Shown: in pieces, positions 18,075-26,852 of the stretch
Layout: every line of letters starts with the position of its first letter
Numbering within the stretch: position 1 is the stretch's first letter
From: Spirosoma rigui
Lineage (GTDB): Bacteria > Bacteroidota > Bacteroidia > Cytophagales > Spirosomataceae
Length of the DNA stretch: 64,000 nt
Direction: 5' to 3'
Assembly (NCBI RefSeq): GCF_002067135.1
Contig: NZ_CP020105.1
Coordinates: 3,410,001-3,474,000 of the forward strand
Position numbers and translations under genes: made by a program
The notes under the pieces: model-generated
What the model was told of the DNA's origin: nothing
Seen by the model: the letters and a program-made list of their open reading frames with translations, nothing else
Databases searched by the model: none

Positions 18075-19883
18075 TTACTGTCCCGGGTTCACTTTCTGTT
18101 CGTTTTGCAATGCTTCCAGCGCAGCTGCCAGGTAAACCAGTGGCGCGTTCCAGTTGATGGCTATCTCATTGGAGGCATACGAGCAGTCGGCATCGAGGTA
18201 TACCTCATCGGCAATCGTCGTGGTGTAGCCCGAACACTTGTCCTGCCGGGCGGCATTGGCGTTGGTCCCCCCCGATAATAGACCGGGCACGGGCGCGTCA
18301 ATTCCATCGGCTACCGAGGGGCGGTGGTGCGGGTGCAGGGGCGTTTTGTCGCCGTAACCCGTCACGAACGAATAGCCAACGGCATTGCGCCCCAGCAGGT
18401 AATCGAGGTTACCCAGCGCGTAGCGGAGGTAGCGATTTCGGTTGGGCGACGTGCTGTACCGGTAAGCTTGAATCAGCGCAATGCCTTGATTGGCCGCTTC
18501 CGAGCTGCTGCCCCAGATGAAATCCTTCGCCGATTTTCCCATGACGGTCTGAAACGCCTGCCGGTCGGCCCCGTTGATGAGCGAGTCCGCCATGGATGTC
18601 AGGTGCTGGTTTAGTTTGGGAACATCTTTCCGGACAATGGCGGTCAGGTTGCTACTGTTGCGGGCCAGTGTGTAATAGGCCAGGGTACGGACCATCGGCC
18701 AGGAAGGCAGGGGTGTCCTGGTATCCGGAAACAGATTGACGGCCTTGTAATAAGCCTCGTCTTTTGTCGTCACGTACAGCTCCGTAGCTGCCCAGATCCA
18801 CTCATCGTCGGCACTACGGTCTTCATAGCCTCCCGTCGTTACGTCGGGGTCGAAGCGGGCATTCATCTCGCGCTGGTTGTACATAACCTGGGGATTGGCG
18901 TTGGCCCATGCCCAGGCGTTTACCGCTGCGGTCAGGCAGGAATCGGCCAGGCCGGGGAGGGCGCTGTTGTAGGGTTTGAGCACCCGGCTGGCCTGCGCCA
19001 TAACGGCCGCAAAATCGAGCGTCGCCGTAGTGCTTTTCGCCACTACGTAGCGGTCTTTGGTGGCCTTGTCGGGCATGACCATACCGTCGAAGCTGGCGTT
19101 GGTGAGTTTGTGGTAGACGCCCCCGTCGGCGGGGTCCTGCATGGTGAGCATCCACCGCAGATTCCAGAGCGTTTCGTCGAGCACGTCCGGCACCTGGTTT
19201 GAACTTTCGGGAATGTTGGTATTCAGGTTTTTGACGTAGCCGGGGAAATCTTCGCAGAGTGACAGCAGGGTCGCCATGGTAATGCCGGAGTTAACGATAT
19301 ACTTATTGTAGTCGCCCGCATCGTACCAACCCTTCGGGGATGAGATCACCGTTCCCGCGGGACGACCCGCCGAAGCGGCCGAGGGATGAATGAGGACCCG
19401 GGTATCGGGATGGCCCGCCGGCCGTGCCCACTTACCGGCAAATTTGGCGGGCAGGTCGATGGCGGTACGCTGGTAATAAAATCCCTTGATGGCTCCAATT
19501 GCCAAGTCGCGGTGCACGTCGGTGCGGATATCGAAGGGGTAGGAGTGACCCGTTCCGGGGACGACGACGACATAGGAGCCGGGTTTGGTGAAGGCCGAAA
19601 AATCGGCCAAGTGGGTGATTTTTCCCGAAATGGTATTGGTCCGGGCTTCGCTTAGGGTGCCGGTAAACACCACTTTCTTTACATCGGAAGTCATCACCTG
19701 GAATGGACCGGTTACGTTACCGACGACCACGGCAAGTTTAGGCGCGTTGGGGTAAAATCCAAGCTGGTTGAGCCGGATAGCGTCAGACAGTGGTTGGTTC
19801 TGCGCCTGTACCCGGCCCGCAATAAGGGCTGCCGCCAGCGTGGCTGATTGGAAGAGGGTACGAATAAAAGGTCGAGCGGTCAT
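18075..19883 (-). CDS. Exported glycoside hydrolase family 9 (endoglucanase-type)
   Basis: A 602-residue protein from ATG 19883 with a Sec signal (about 1-27, ending VQAQ). Residues about 28-120 form the N-terminal Ig-like cellulase domain (IRLNQLGFYPNAPKLAVVV). The alpha/alpha barrel follows with the catalytic-base motif GWYDAGDYNKY near 190, the conserved HPHHRPS segment near 525, and the proton-donor region ASNEIAINWNAPLVYLA near the end with Glu. All expected GH9 catalytic residues are visible, so it should cleave beta-1,4-glucan-like or related glycans in the periplasm or outside. It lies 77 bp after the dehydrogenase-cupredoxin gene on the same strand, with a hairpin in between. Confidence 0.95.
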   Translation of the reverse strand: MTARPFIRTLFQSATLAAALIAGRVQAQNQPLSDAIRLNQLGFYPNAPKLAVVVGNVTGPFQVMTSDVKKVVFTGTLSEARTNTISGKITHLADFSAFTKPGSYVVVVPGTGHSYPFDIRTDVHRDLAIGAIKGFYYQRTAIDLPAKFAGKWARPAGHPDTRVLIHPSAASAGRPAGTVISSPKGWYDAGDYNKYIVNSGITMATLLSLCEDFPGYVKNLNTNIPESSNQVPDVLDETLWNLRWMLTMQDPADGGVYHKLTNASFDGMVMPDKATKDRYVVAKSTTATLDFAAVMAQASRVLKPYNSALPGLADSCLTAAVNAWAWANANPQVMYNQREMNARFDPDVTTGGYEDRSADDEWIWAATELYVTTKDEAYYKAVNLFPDTRTPLPSWPMVRTLAYYTLARNSSNLTAIVRKDVPKLNQHLTSMADSLINGADRQAFQTVMGKSAKDFIWGSSSEAANQGIALIQAYRYSTSPNRNRYLRYALGNLDYLLGRNAVGYSFVTGYGDKTPLHPHHRPSVADGIDAPVPGLLSGGTNANAARQDKCSGYTTTIADEVYLDADCSYASNEIAINWNAPLVYLAAALEALQNEQKVNPGQ

Positions 19884-19917
19884 GGAGAGGAAGGAGAATT
19901 CGTATCGCGTGTCTTTA

Positions 19918-19952
19918 CCCCGGCCGCTCACCCACGGGGATAGCGGCCGGGG
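19918..19952 (-). terminator. GC-rich stem-loop between dehydrogenase and GH9 genes
   Basis: Perfect 11-bp arms CCCCGGCCGCT (19918-19928) and complement (19942-19952) with a 13-nt loop. No T-tract follows on the minus strand (TAAAGACACG), so it may be a partial terminator or an RNA-stability hairpin between co-transcribed genes. Confidence 0.4.
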
Positions 19953-19960
19953 GTAGGGGG

Positions 19961-22129
19961 TTATTTTACCACTTTCATCGTGCCCTGCATGACATAAAAG
20001 TGGCCCGGTACGGAACACTCATACATGTAATCACCGGGCTTGTCGGGGGCGATGAAGTAAATCGATTCATTGGTGTTGGGCTGGAGCAGGTTGGTGTGGT
20101 GCAGCACCTTGTCCGTTTGCGGGATGTAGTTCCGCTCCTGGCCTTCCAGCCCTAATTTCATAGCCAGTTCACCGACCTGAATCGCGGAGCCGGGCGTCAC
20201 CACGACGAAGTTATGGAGCATATCATCTTCGTTGTTGAAAACGACCCGTACTTTGCTGCCTGCCTTAACCTGGAACTGTTCCGGCGCAAACTTGAGCCCC
20301 GGCTTCGTGCCCATGTTGATGGTATAGTCGGGTTCACCCCAGGCGGCCGGCATCTCCGTAACCCGTTTTGCCACGGCTGCCCCCGCCGGTTTGGTTGCGG
20401 GCGCGGGTTTGGCCGTCGTTCCCTTCCGGGTGCCGGCTTTGGCATTTGCCGGTGGGGTGCTGGCGGCCGAGGCCATCATCTCGTGGTCGTGTTTCGGGGC
20501 AGGGGCGATAAGCGCTACGTTCAGTTTGTCGCCGTCGGGAATGTTGTTCAGGGTGTAATAGCCTACGTTGTGGAGCAACGCCCGGCCATTCGCCGACCGA
20601 ACGCCCGCCGTTGTGATTTCGTGGATGTAGCCGAGCCGCAGACTGTCGATAACGAGCCGGGCTCTCAGACCATCTTTCGATACGACGATGCCGCGAATGG
20701 GGCAACCTCCACGATTGATGACCGGACTGCCGTAGGTCGCGTGGTATTTGTAGTTGAAACCCGTTACCTTGTACGAAGCGGGATCGGCGGCTGTTTCGGC
20801 ATCGACGGGCTGGGTAAATTCGATCTCGAACCCATCGGGCATAGCGTGGATCGTCTTCATCTCAAACGGCATCTTGCCCGTCCAGACAACCCGCTGCAAG
20901 CTGAACAGTTCCTTGCCGGTCGATGACCAGCCCCGACTCGTCATCCCAACGAACATGGAGGCATCGTGGCCCCAAACCAGCCGAAGCACCCCCGACGAGA
21001 ACCCCTCCCGGAAAGGAAACACAACGCCCTGGTACTCCCCTTTTACCTTCTCGAAGTCGACCCGCGACAGGATACTCTGGCCCTGGTCGCCTACGAACAG
21101 CTGGTTCTCGAAAGGACCAAACTTCCCCTTGGTATTGTCGGTCAACAGACCGGAGGTCGAGATACCCAGAATACCATGTGGTAACCAGACGGCCGGTGCT
21201 TTCAGCGCCGTGAATTTCTTGGATACGTCATACAGAGGCTCGCCGGTGTTGGGTACGTCCTGCGGTTTGATCTTGAGGGGTGAACCGGGCAGATCAGTCC
21301 AGCGCAGACTTTCGGCATTACCCAGGAAGTCGCCCTTCTCCACCTGCGAGATACGACCCGACCCAACCCAGTCACCCTGGTTTTCGGTGTAGAAGAAATC
21401 CCCGGCCGCGTTCATGCCATACCCCGCCGGCGAGCGCATCCCGGCCGCGAAAGGCGTCATTTTGCCATCGGGCGTAATTTCCAGCGTCCAGCCGCGCCAG
21501 GGCACCAGACTTACGCCGTGGCCCAGGCTGTTGCTCCAGCCTACGTTCAGCGTTACGAGCATGTTGCCGTTGGGCAGGAAGGTGGGTCCGTAGGAATATT
21601 CGTGGTAGTTGCCCGACAGTGGCCAGGAGTATATTTTGTCGTAGGAATCGGCCCGGCCATCGCCGTCGGCGTCGTGCAGGCGGGTGAGTTCGCTACGCTG
21701 GGTTACGTAGATGTCGCCATCTTTATAGGCCAGACCCAGCGGCTCGTGCAGCCCGTAGGCAAACCGCTTGTAGGTAGGCCGCGCCGATCCGCTGATGTAA
21801 GGGTTTGAGACGATCCAGACCTCGCCCCGACGCGTACAAACGGCCAGATTGCCGTCGGGCAGGGTCACCATTCCGCCCACTTCCAGAATAATATCCTCAG
21901 GTACGGGCAGGGAGATGAGCTTGTAGAAGTCGTCTTCCTTTTCGGGATCGGCTTCTACCTTGGCCAGTCCTTTGGGAGCCGGCGCGGGCTGTTTGCTGCT
22001 GGAACTAACGGGTAAACCGGTCTTGGACTGAATCTGCGCCTGAACGGCAAAGGGGCTAACGCAGGCAAGGCCAGCCGCAAAGAGGGCAGCTTTGGCCAGA
22101 ATATGTATGGGGTGTTGCTTGATTTTCAT
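19961..22129 (-). CDS. Exported sorbosone dehydrogenase-like beta-propeller fused to an azurin/auracyanin-type cupredoxin
   Basis: A 722-residue exported protein (Sec signal about 1-32). Residues about 60-480 form a beta-propeller of the PQQ/sorbosone dehydrogenase type, with a calcium-loop motif DADGDGRAD. A low-complexity Ala/Pro/Lys linker (about 560-600) leads to a C-terminal cupredoxin. Its type I copper ligands are visible as His639, Cys705, His710 and Met714; the C-x4-H-x3-M spacing is that of azurin and auracyanin. Inference: a periplasmic sugar oxidase whose electrons pass to its own copper domain. An ATG at 22156 overlapping the previous stop (TAATG) could also serve as start and would couple the two genes; 22129 gives the cleaner signal peptide. 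Confidence 0.9.
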   Translation of the reverse strand: MKIKQHPIHILAKAALFAAGLACVSPFAVQAQIQSKTGLPVSSSSKQPAPAPKGLAKVEADPEKEDDFYKLISLPVPEDIILEVGGMVTLPDGNLAVCTRRGEVWIVSNPYISGSARPTYKRFAYGLHEPLGLAYKDGDIYVTQRSELTRLHDADGDGRADSYDKIYSWPLSGNYHEYSYGPTFLPNGNMLVTLNVGWSNSLGHGVSLVPWRGWTLEITPDGKMTPFAAGMRSPAGYGMNAAGDFFYTENQGDWVGSGRISQVEKGDFLGNAESLRWTDLPGSPLKIKPQDVPNTGEPLYDVSKKFTALKAPAVWLPHGILGISTSGLLTDNTKGKFGPFENQLFVGDQGQSILSRVDFEKVKGEYQGVVFPFREGFSSGVLRLVWGHDASMFVGMTSRGWSSTGKELFSLQRVVWTGKMPFEMKTIHAMPDGFEIEFTQPVDAETAADPASYKVTGFNYKYHATYGSPVINRGGCPIRGIVVSKDGLRARLVIDSLRLGYIHEITTAGVRSANGRALLHNVGYYTLNNIPDGDKLNVALIAPAPKHDHEMMASAASTPPANAKAGTRKGTTAKPAPATKPAGAAVAKRVTEMPAAWGEPDYTINMGTKPGLKFAPEQFQVKAGSKVRVVFNNEDDMLHNFVVVTPGSAIQVGELAMKLGLEGQERNYIPQTDKVLHHTNLLQPNTNESIYFIAPDKPGDYMYECSVPGHFYVMQGTMKVVK

Positions 22130-22155
22130 GGGAAAGAACTGACAGAAATGAGCCA

Positions 22156-24051
22156 TTACCAGATGAGTGAGTATGTAACCGTGCCGCCATTGGCCGACGC
22201 TTTTACCGGTAGCAACAGCTCCCTGGTTTTTTGCGCCGTGTCGCGAATCACCGGTTTTTCCTTGCCGGGAAGCTCAATGAAATACTGCTTGTCGTTGATG
22301 GCATAGAGGCCGTTGGGGAGTTGCGTAATGTCGCTGCCTTCGGCAACACGGCACCAGATCTCCCCCGCGCTCGACCCGGTAGCAGCTGGTGTTATCGTGA
22401 ATGTATGGGATAGCTTGTGGCCTTCCTCTTCGGCCGCAAACGATTCACGAACCTGCGCACCACCCAGCGTATACTTGAAAACGGGTCGGCCGTTCTTGTC
22501 GACGTCATAACCCAGGTTGTTGTACGTAGCGTTGGAGTCCGGCCAAGCTGCATTTTTATCGGCCAGTACGGTCAGCGACGGCTTTCCCGGTAATTCAATG
22601 ACGCTGCCCAGCGGAACCGACAGCTGGGTTTCGCCCCGGCCGTACCACATGGGTGTTGTTTCGAGGAAATCGCCCCGCCAGATCTGCAGAAATTCACCCT
22701 TGCGCAGGTCGACGCTGTAGTTTACCTGACCCGGCTCACCAACCGATATGGTGTGGGTGTGCTTGGTGCCGTGGTGATTGACAAAGCCGCGCTGCATGAT
22801 GGGCTCGCCTTTGGTAACCAGCGAAATCTCACCAACGGGATCTTCAGCCCGGATTATGGGGTTGAGGAGCGTGTACTGAACCCCCGGCCCTTCAACGGCC
22901 AGCAGGATGTCGTTGCTGCGGGCGTACCACAGGCCAAAGTTTTTGTAGTAGGCCAGCACCGCCGGGTGGTCACCGGCCTGCAGGGTAACCATAGTTGATG
23001 CCGTACCGCCGTTCTTGCCGCTGATGCTCATCACCGGTTTATTGTCGATCATCAGTTCGCCCGCTCCGTTCGGATTGGCGGGGTTGGTTTCGGCGGGAAT
23101 CCAGCCCAGGTTGAGGTTCAGCAGATACTGGCCCGTGCGGGGAATATGCAGGGTACCAACGATCTTGCCACCGAACTTATCGCGGCTGCCGGGGGCCGAG
23201 TGAGCCAGTACGTCAATATTCATTTCCCGCTTGGGAGTCAGTGTGTTGAACTCACTGACCGATGCAAACTTCCCTTCGTAGGCGCTCAGCTTCATGTTGG
23301 TGAGTGTCACGGGCTCCACGCCATACGATTTGTAGCGAATGTTGCGGATGGCAACAGCCCCGTGATCGCCCTGGATCATGAGGGGACCGGTCGGCTTCTC
23401 ATCCTGGAACGCAGCGGAGCGGGTAGGACCCATCACTTCAATGTTTTCCTGTACCGTAACGCCGTTCAGCACCACTTTCATGAACCGGGCGTTGGCCGTT
23501 TTCTGGCCCGCTGCGTTGAAGCGCGGTGCCCGGAATACGATGCTCAGGTGTTGCCACAGCCCTGGTGCTTTGCTCACGTTCTGGGTAGGGGGGTGTCCTT
23601 CGTAGCCCTGACGCCCTTGCGGGCGGCTTTCGTCCCAGCGTTCGTAAATCGCCCCGCAGTCGCTCGATTTCGGTACGTTAGCGCCCCAGCTGTCGAACAA
23701 CTGCACTTCGTACCGTCCCTGCAGGTAAACGCCCGAGTTGGACCCTTTCTCCATCATAAAGTCAAGCGCCAGTTCCAGGTCGCCGTGTTCCATAGTGGTC
23801 AGGAGGTGGTCTTTACTTTTTCCTGACAAGTCGTTGACCAGCACGCCGGTGCCGGCTTTGGTGCTGGCTTTGCCGGCTTTATTGAGGTCATAGAACGCAT
23901 CACCAACAATTTTCCAGTTGCCGCCGGTGGGCTTGAAATCACTGAGATTTTGGAGATTGATCTGGGTGGAGGGCAATTCACTGGGTTGCGCTGATACGGT
24001 GAAGACACCGAGCAACAGGCACAAAAAAGAACAACAAAGGGTACGTTGCAT
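22156..24051 (-). CDS. DUF1080 family exported protein (3-keto-disaccharide hydrolase type)
   Basis: A 631-residue protein from ATG 24051 with a Sec signal (about 1-22, ending VSAQ). Residues about 28-240 are a DUF1080 jelly roll with the hallmark segment GDLELALDFMMEKGSNSGVYLQGRYEVQLFDSW split over about 85-120, and AIRNIRYK at the end of the domain. Residues about 290-370 look like a second carbohydrate-binding beta domain (PRTGQYLLNLNLGW), and a further beta region follows. Family members hydrolyse 3-keto-glycosides made by sugar oxidases. Its stop overlaps the next gene region as TAATG, and that next gene encodes a putative sugar dehydrogenase, a good functional match for oxidation followed by hydrolysis of glycosides. 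Confidence 0.92.
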   Translation of the reverse strand: MQRTLCCSFLCLLLGVFTVSAQPSELPSTQINLQNLSDFKPTGGNWKIVGDAFYDLNKAGKASTKAGTGVLVNDLSGKSKDHLLTTMEHGDLELALDFMMEKGSNSGVYLQGRYEVQLFDSWGANVPKSSDCGAIYERWDESRPQGRQGYEGHPPTQNVSKAPGLWQHLSIVFRAPRFNAAGQKTANARFMKVVLNGVTVQENIEVMGPTRSAAFQDEKPTGPLMIQGDHGAVAIRNIRYKSYGVEPVTLTNMKLSAYEGKFASVSEFNTLTPKREMNIDVLAHSAPGSRDKFGGKIVGTLHIPRTGQYLLNLNLGWIPAETNPANPNGAGELMIDNKPVMSISGKNGGTASTMVTLQAGDHPAVLAYYKNFGLWYARSNDILLAVEGPGVQYTLLNPIIRAEDPVGEISLVTKGEPIMQRGFVNHHGTKHTHTISVGEPGQVNYSVDLRKGEFLQIWRGDFLETTPMWYGRGETQLSVPLGSVIELPGKPSLTVLADKNAAWPDSNATYNNLGYDVDKNGRPVFKYTLGGAQVRESFAAEEEGHKLSHTFTITPAATGSSAGEIWCRVAEGSDITQLPNGLYAINDKQYFIELPGKEKPVIRDTAQKTRELLLPVKASANGGTVTYSLIW

Positions 24052-24440
24052 AGCTAATGGAAAACAAATTACACGCGGAAAGAAAGGCAACGAACACACC
24101 CAATGCCCCCGGTTCGCGCGGGCGCATTGGGCAGGGTCGACAAGCTGGGGAAACAACAGGCTGGTAAACGAATAACGAAGAAAGGATTACGAATAGTCAG
24201 TACAGGGTTTCTGACATCAAAAATAGCTGAATCTATTCATTCTACTTGGTTTTGTTCGAAACAACGTGGATGTCGTCACCAACACAAACCGGTTGCGAAC
24301 GGGGCTGCAATGAATGGCGAAACGCCGGAACGGTGACTGATGGAGCCGCCTGCTGGTTGGCTGCCCGGTGGCAGCAGGAAGCCGAGGTTGGGAGGCATCC
24401 GGCAAAACGCCAGCAAGCCACTACGGATAAAGCAGGACGT
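24052..24440. other. Intergenic/leader region of the DUF1080 gene with a hairpin at 24099-24131
   Basis: No gene seen. About 50 bp upstream of the DUF1080 start, 8-bp arms CCCAATGC (24099-24106) and GCATTGGG (24124-24131) enclose a GC-rich loop that itself can pair, possibly a 5' leader structure. The remaining stretch shows no coding pattern and no clear -7 box. Confidence 0.4.
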
Positions 24441-24487
24441 AGCAACACTAGGGTCAGGGTATTTCGTCCCCTGACCCTAGTGTTGCT
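24441..24487 (-). terminator. Perfect 19-bp stem-loop after the 24.6 kb gene
   Basis: Arms 24441-24459 (AGCAACACTAGGGTCAGGG) and 24469-24487 are perfectly complementary with a 9-nt loop. It lies 64 bp downstream of the stop of the 207-residue gene. No T-tract follows, so termination efficiency is uncertain. Confidence 0.55.
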
Positions 24488-24550
24488 GACAGAAAAACAG
24501 GGATGGTACTGATCGGAATTCGGGTTGACTGTAAAACGGCCTGGCTGTTC

Positions 24551-25174
24551 TCACAGATGAACCAAGTACTCGGTTAGGTTTTTCCACTGTACTTTCTGGA
24601 AGAAAGCCCATCCTCCAGCAGCAATCAACGTGTTGAGCGTACCCCGGTTGCCCGCCGTCTCGTCCTGGTTGTTAACCCGTTCGTTACGGCCAATCTCGCA
24701 GGCGAGTAGCCGGTTTCCGCGTCGCTCCACCCGAAATGTACTGTTGGAATCCGGTCCAAAAAAGTGCTCAATGGGGGCTGTCTCATCGGTTTGGCCCGGT
24801 TGCGGATTGGCGCACGGTACTACGGTAAATTCAGCCTCGGTATCCGTGACGTGGATGTCGATGACCCGCACCCAGTTGGCAGGCAAGGTGCCGGGCAGGG
24901 GGAGTTCAATCCGGATATAGTCACCCACCAGCAGCTTGTCGCTGTGCCGGGCCCGGCCGTGGTTGTCGAACAGTTCGAATGTTGACGTTGGACTCGGCAT
25001 GTTCGACCAGTCGTTAACGGCAAATAGCTTTGCTTTAGCCCGCAGAAAGGCGTGGGCGGCCGTCCGTTCGTTGGAGTAGATATGCTCGCTGCTGTAGGTC
25101 AGATTTTTGGTCTGTTCCCCCTTCAGCGTCTCTGCTTCATCACGGACCTTATCAACTATTTTCTTGATGTTCAT
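24551..25174 (-). CDS. Protein of unknown function, 207 aa
   Basis: A soluble, acidic protein without signal peptide or membrane span. The N-terminal 50 residues are helical (IKKIVDKVRDEAETLKGEQ); the centre is beta-rich (FELFDNHGRARHSDKLLVGDYIRIELPLPG; WVRVIDIHVTDTEAEFTVVPC); the C-terminus ends in a short helical segment with aromatic residues (GGWAFFQKVQWKNLTEYLVHL). I do not recognise the family. It is monocistronic, with a 19-bp hairpin downstream and a 236-bp gap to the divergent small gene at 25411. The steady codon pattern supports a real gene. Confidence 0.7.
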   Translation of the reverse strand: MNIKKIVDKVRDEAETLKGEQTKNLTYSSEHIYSNERTAAHAFLRAKAKLFAVNDWSNMPSPTSTFELFDNHGRARHSDKLLVGDYIRIELPLPGTLPANWVRVIDIHVTDTEAEFTVVPCANPQPGQTDETAPIEHFFGPDSNSTFRVERRGNRLLACEIGRNERVNNQDETAGNRGTLNTLIAAGGWAFFQKVQWKNLTEYLVHL

Positions 25175-25410
25175 GGCGTTTGGGTATTGATACGAAAGCC
25201 GGAACTACGAAAGCGACGCTGGCGGTACTGCTGTTTATCGGCTTCGAGCGATCCTTGTTTCCGATGATTCCGATCGGTATAGTAATTCGATAAATCCTGA
25301 TTTTGATTGCTTTTGTTCTATAATACTGAGATAATGGCAGACTATTTTACACTGACCCGGCAATAACAATACTCGCCGGCAACAGGTTACTTCTGTAAAT
25401 CGACACCATC

Positions 25411-25674
25411 ATGGCCCGCAGGGACGCACACGTAGAGTACATTGTTAAAGAATCGGCTTACAAAGCCGCCCTCGCCGGTTTACCCGCTACCGGGACAGCG
25501 AACCAGCCCGTTACGTCAGGTCCAATCCTTGTCAGGGAGTACCGCCAGAATATCAGCCAGACCATCAACTCGGGGAAGTGGGTGTTGTGGGGTATCTCGT
25601 CCGAAACGTTCGATTTCGAGTGGCGTGATGGTACCTGGCAACCACCCGCCAACCTGGTCGTGATTGCCGACTGA
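25411..25674 (+). CDS. Small protein of unknown function, 87 aa
   Basis: A short protein starting MARRDAHVEYIVKESAYKAAL, with a helical N-terminus, a Pro/Thr-rich middle and a C-terminal beta segment (KWVLWGISSETFDFEWRDGTW). No signal peptide, membrane span or known motif is seen. It lies 82 bp upstream of the exported MetX-like hydrolase and points the same way; nothing else links the two. It overlaps no other plausible gene, but its length keeps confidence moderate. Confidence 0.5.
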   Translation: MARRDAHVEYIVKESAYKAALAGLPATGTANQPVTSGPILVREYRQNISQTINSGKWVLWGISSETFDFEWRDGTWQPPANLVVIAD

Positions 25675-25755
25675 CCCGGTCGTACCGGCAAACGGGAAAA
25701 AGTAAGAACAGAGATCGGGTTGCTTTGATGGGTATCTGCCAACCCCACCCAAGTC

Positions 25756-26745
25756 ATGTTCAGGCCCGTTGTATCGTTCGTACTTTTTCTCGTTACCTGT
25801 ACTGCTATTGCCCAGCAGCGTTTCGCCGATCTGGGGGATTTTCAACTCGAAAGCGGGCAGGTTATTCGCAGCTGCCGAATTGGGTACCGCACCTTCGGTA
25901 CACTGAATCAGAACCGGTCCAATGCCATTCTGGTACCGACCTGGTTTGGTGGTACGTCGCAGCAGAAAACGTTTGTGGCCAGCCCCGGCGGTGTAGCCGA
26001 CAGCACCCGCTTTTACACCATCGTCGTCGATGCTTTTGGTAACGGGGTATCTTCATCGCCTTCCAACAGCACGGCCCAGCCGGGGGCGCAGTTTCCGCAG
26101 TTCACCATTCGCGACCTGGTCCGGGCCCAGTACCAGCTCGCCACCAAAACGCTTGGGTTAACGCATCTGTATGCCGTTACGGGCATCTCGATGGGTGGTA
26201 TGCAGTCGTTCGAGTGGCTGGTGACCTATCCCGATTTTATGGATAAAGTGGTACCCATTGTGGGAACGCCGAAACAAAGCAGCTACGACCGGCTGTTCTG
26301 GGGAACGCAACTGGCTATTCTGGAACGGGGTAACTTCTCAACCGAGGCCATGCAGACGGTCTCCGATCTCCATCAACTGAACCTGTCGACGCCCGGCTAC
26401 TACTTCGGCCATATGAAGAGCGAAGATGAACCGGAGTTTGTGCGGAAAAACGAAGAAAACGCCCTCGCTACCAACCCCTACAACTGGGCGTCGCAGTTGC
26501 GGGCCATGATTGGTCAGGACATCTACCGGGGGCGCTCCGCAGCGGAACTGAAATCGGTGATCAGGGCAAAGTTGCTGGTAATCGTAGCCACCCAGGACCA
26601 TATGGTTACCCCCGGTCCGGCAACTGAACTGGCGCGCGCGCTGCAGGTGCCGCTGGTGGAACTGACCGGCGATTGCGGCCACCTGGCTACGTCCTGTGAG
26701 GAGGCCATCGTGCGCCGGGAAGCAGCGGCTTTTCTGAAGCCCTGA
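25756..26745 (+). CDS. Exported alpha/beta hydrolase related to homoserine acetyltransferase (MetX)
   Basis: A 329-residue protein with a Sec signal (about 1-20, ending TAIAQQ) and a MetX-like fold. Visible marks: GTLNQNRSNAILVPTWFGGT early, the oxyanion/cofactor region FGNGVSSSPSNS, nucleophile elbow GISMGGMQ (Ser about 148), acid VIVATQDHMV (Asp about 282) and catalytic His in GDCGHLATSCE (about 308). MetX acetylates homoserine in the cytoplasm; the signal peptide here puts the protein outside, where acetyl-CoA is absent, so a hydrolase role is more likely. Substrate unknown. It is followed by an unusual set of three mutually exclusive hairpin arms. Confidence 0.88.
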   Translation: MFRPVVSFVLFLVTCTAIAQQRFADLGDFQLESGQVIRSCRIGYRTFGTLNQNRSNAILVPTWFGGTSQQKTFVASPGGVADSTRFYTIVVDAFGNGVSSSPSNSTAQPGAQFPQFTIRDLVRAQYQLATKTLGLTHLYAVTGISMGGMQSFEWLVTYPDFMDKVVPIVGTPKQSSYDRLFWGTQLAILERGNFSTEAMQTVSDLHQLNLSTPGYYFGHMKSEDEPEFVRKNEENALATNPYNWASQLRAMIGQDIYRGRSAAELKSVIRAKLLVIVATQDHMVTPGPATELARALQVPLVELTGDCGHLATSCEEAIVRREAAAFLKP

Positions 26746-26786
26746 CCGGGTACCATTCACTCGAAGTTACCAACCTTCCCGTCGAA

Positions 26787-26831
26787 CACCTGTTGTCTGA
26801 GCAGGTGCCCGGTCTGTTGCCGGGTCACCTG
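26787..26831 (+). repeat. Three alternating stem arms between MetX-like and SDR genes
   Basis: CACCTG (26787-26792), CAGGTG (26802-26807) and CACCTG (26826-26831) can form either an upstream or a downstream hairpin; the downstream one is extended by CCCGG/CCGGG to 11 bp with one bulge. It may be a terminator without T-tract, or a leader switch for the SDR operon that starts 22 bp later. Confidence 0.4.
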
Positions 26832-26852
26832 TACAGACTAACCTGATCGACT

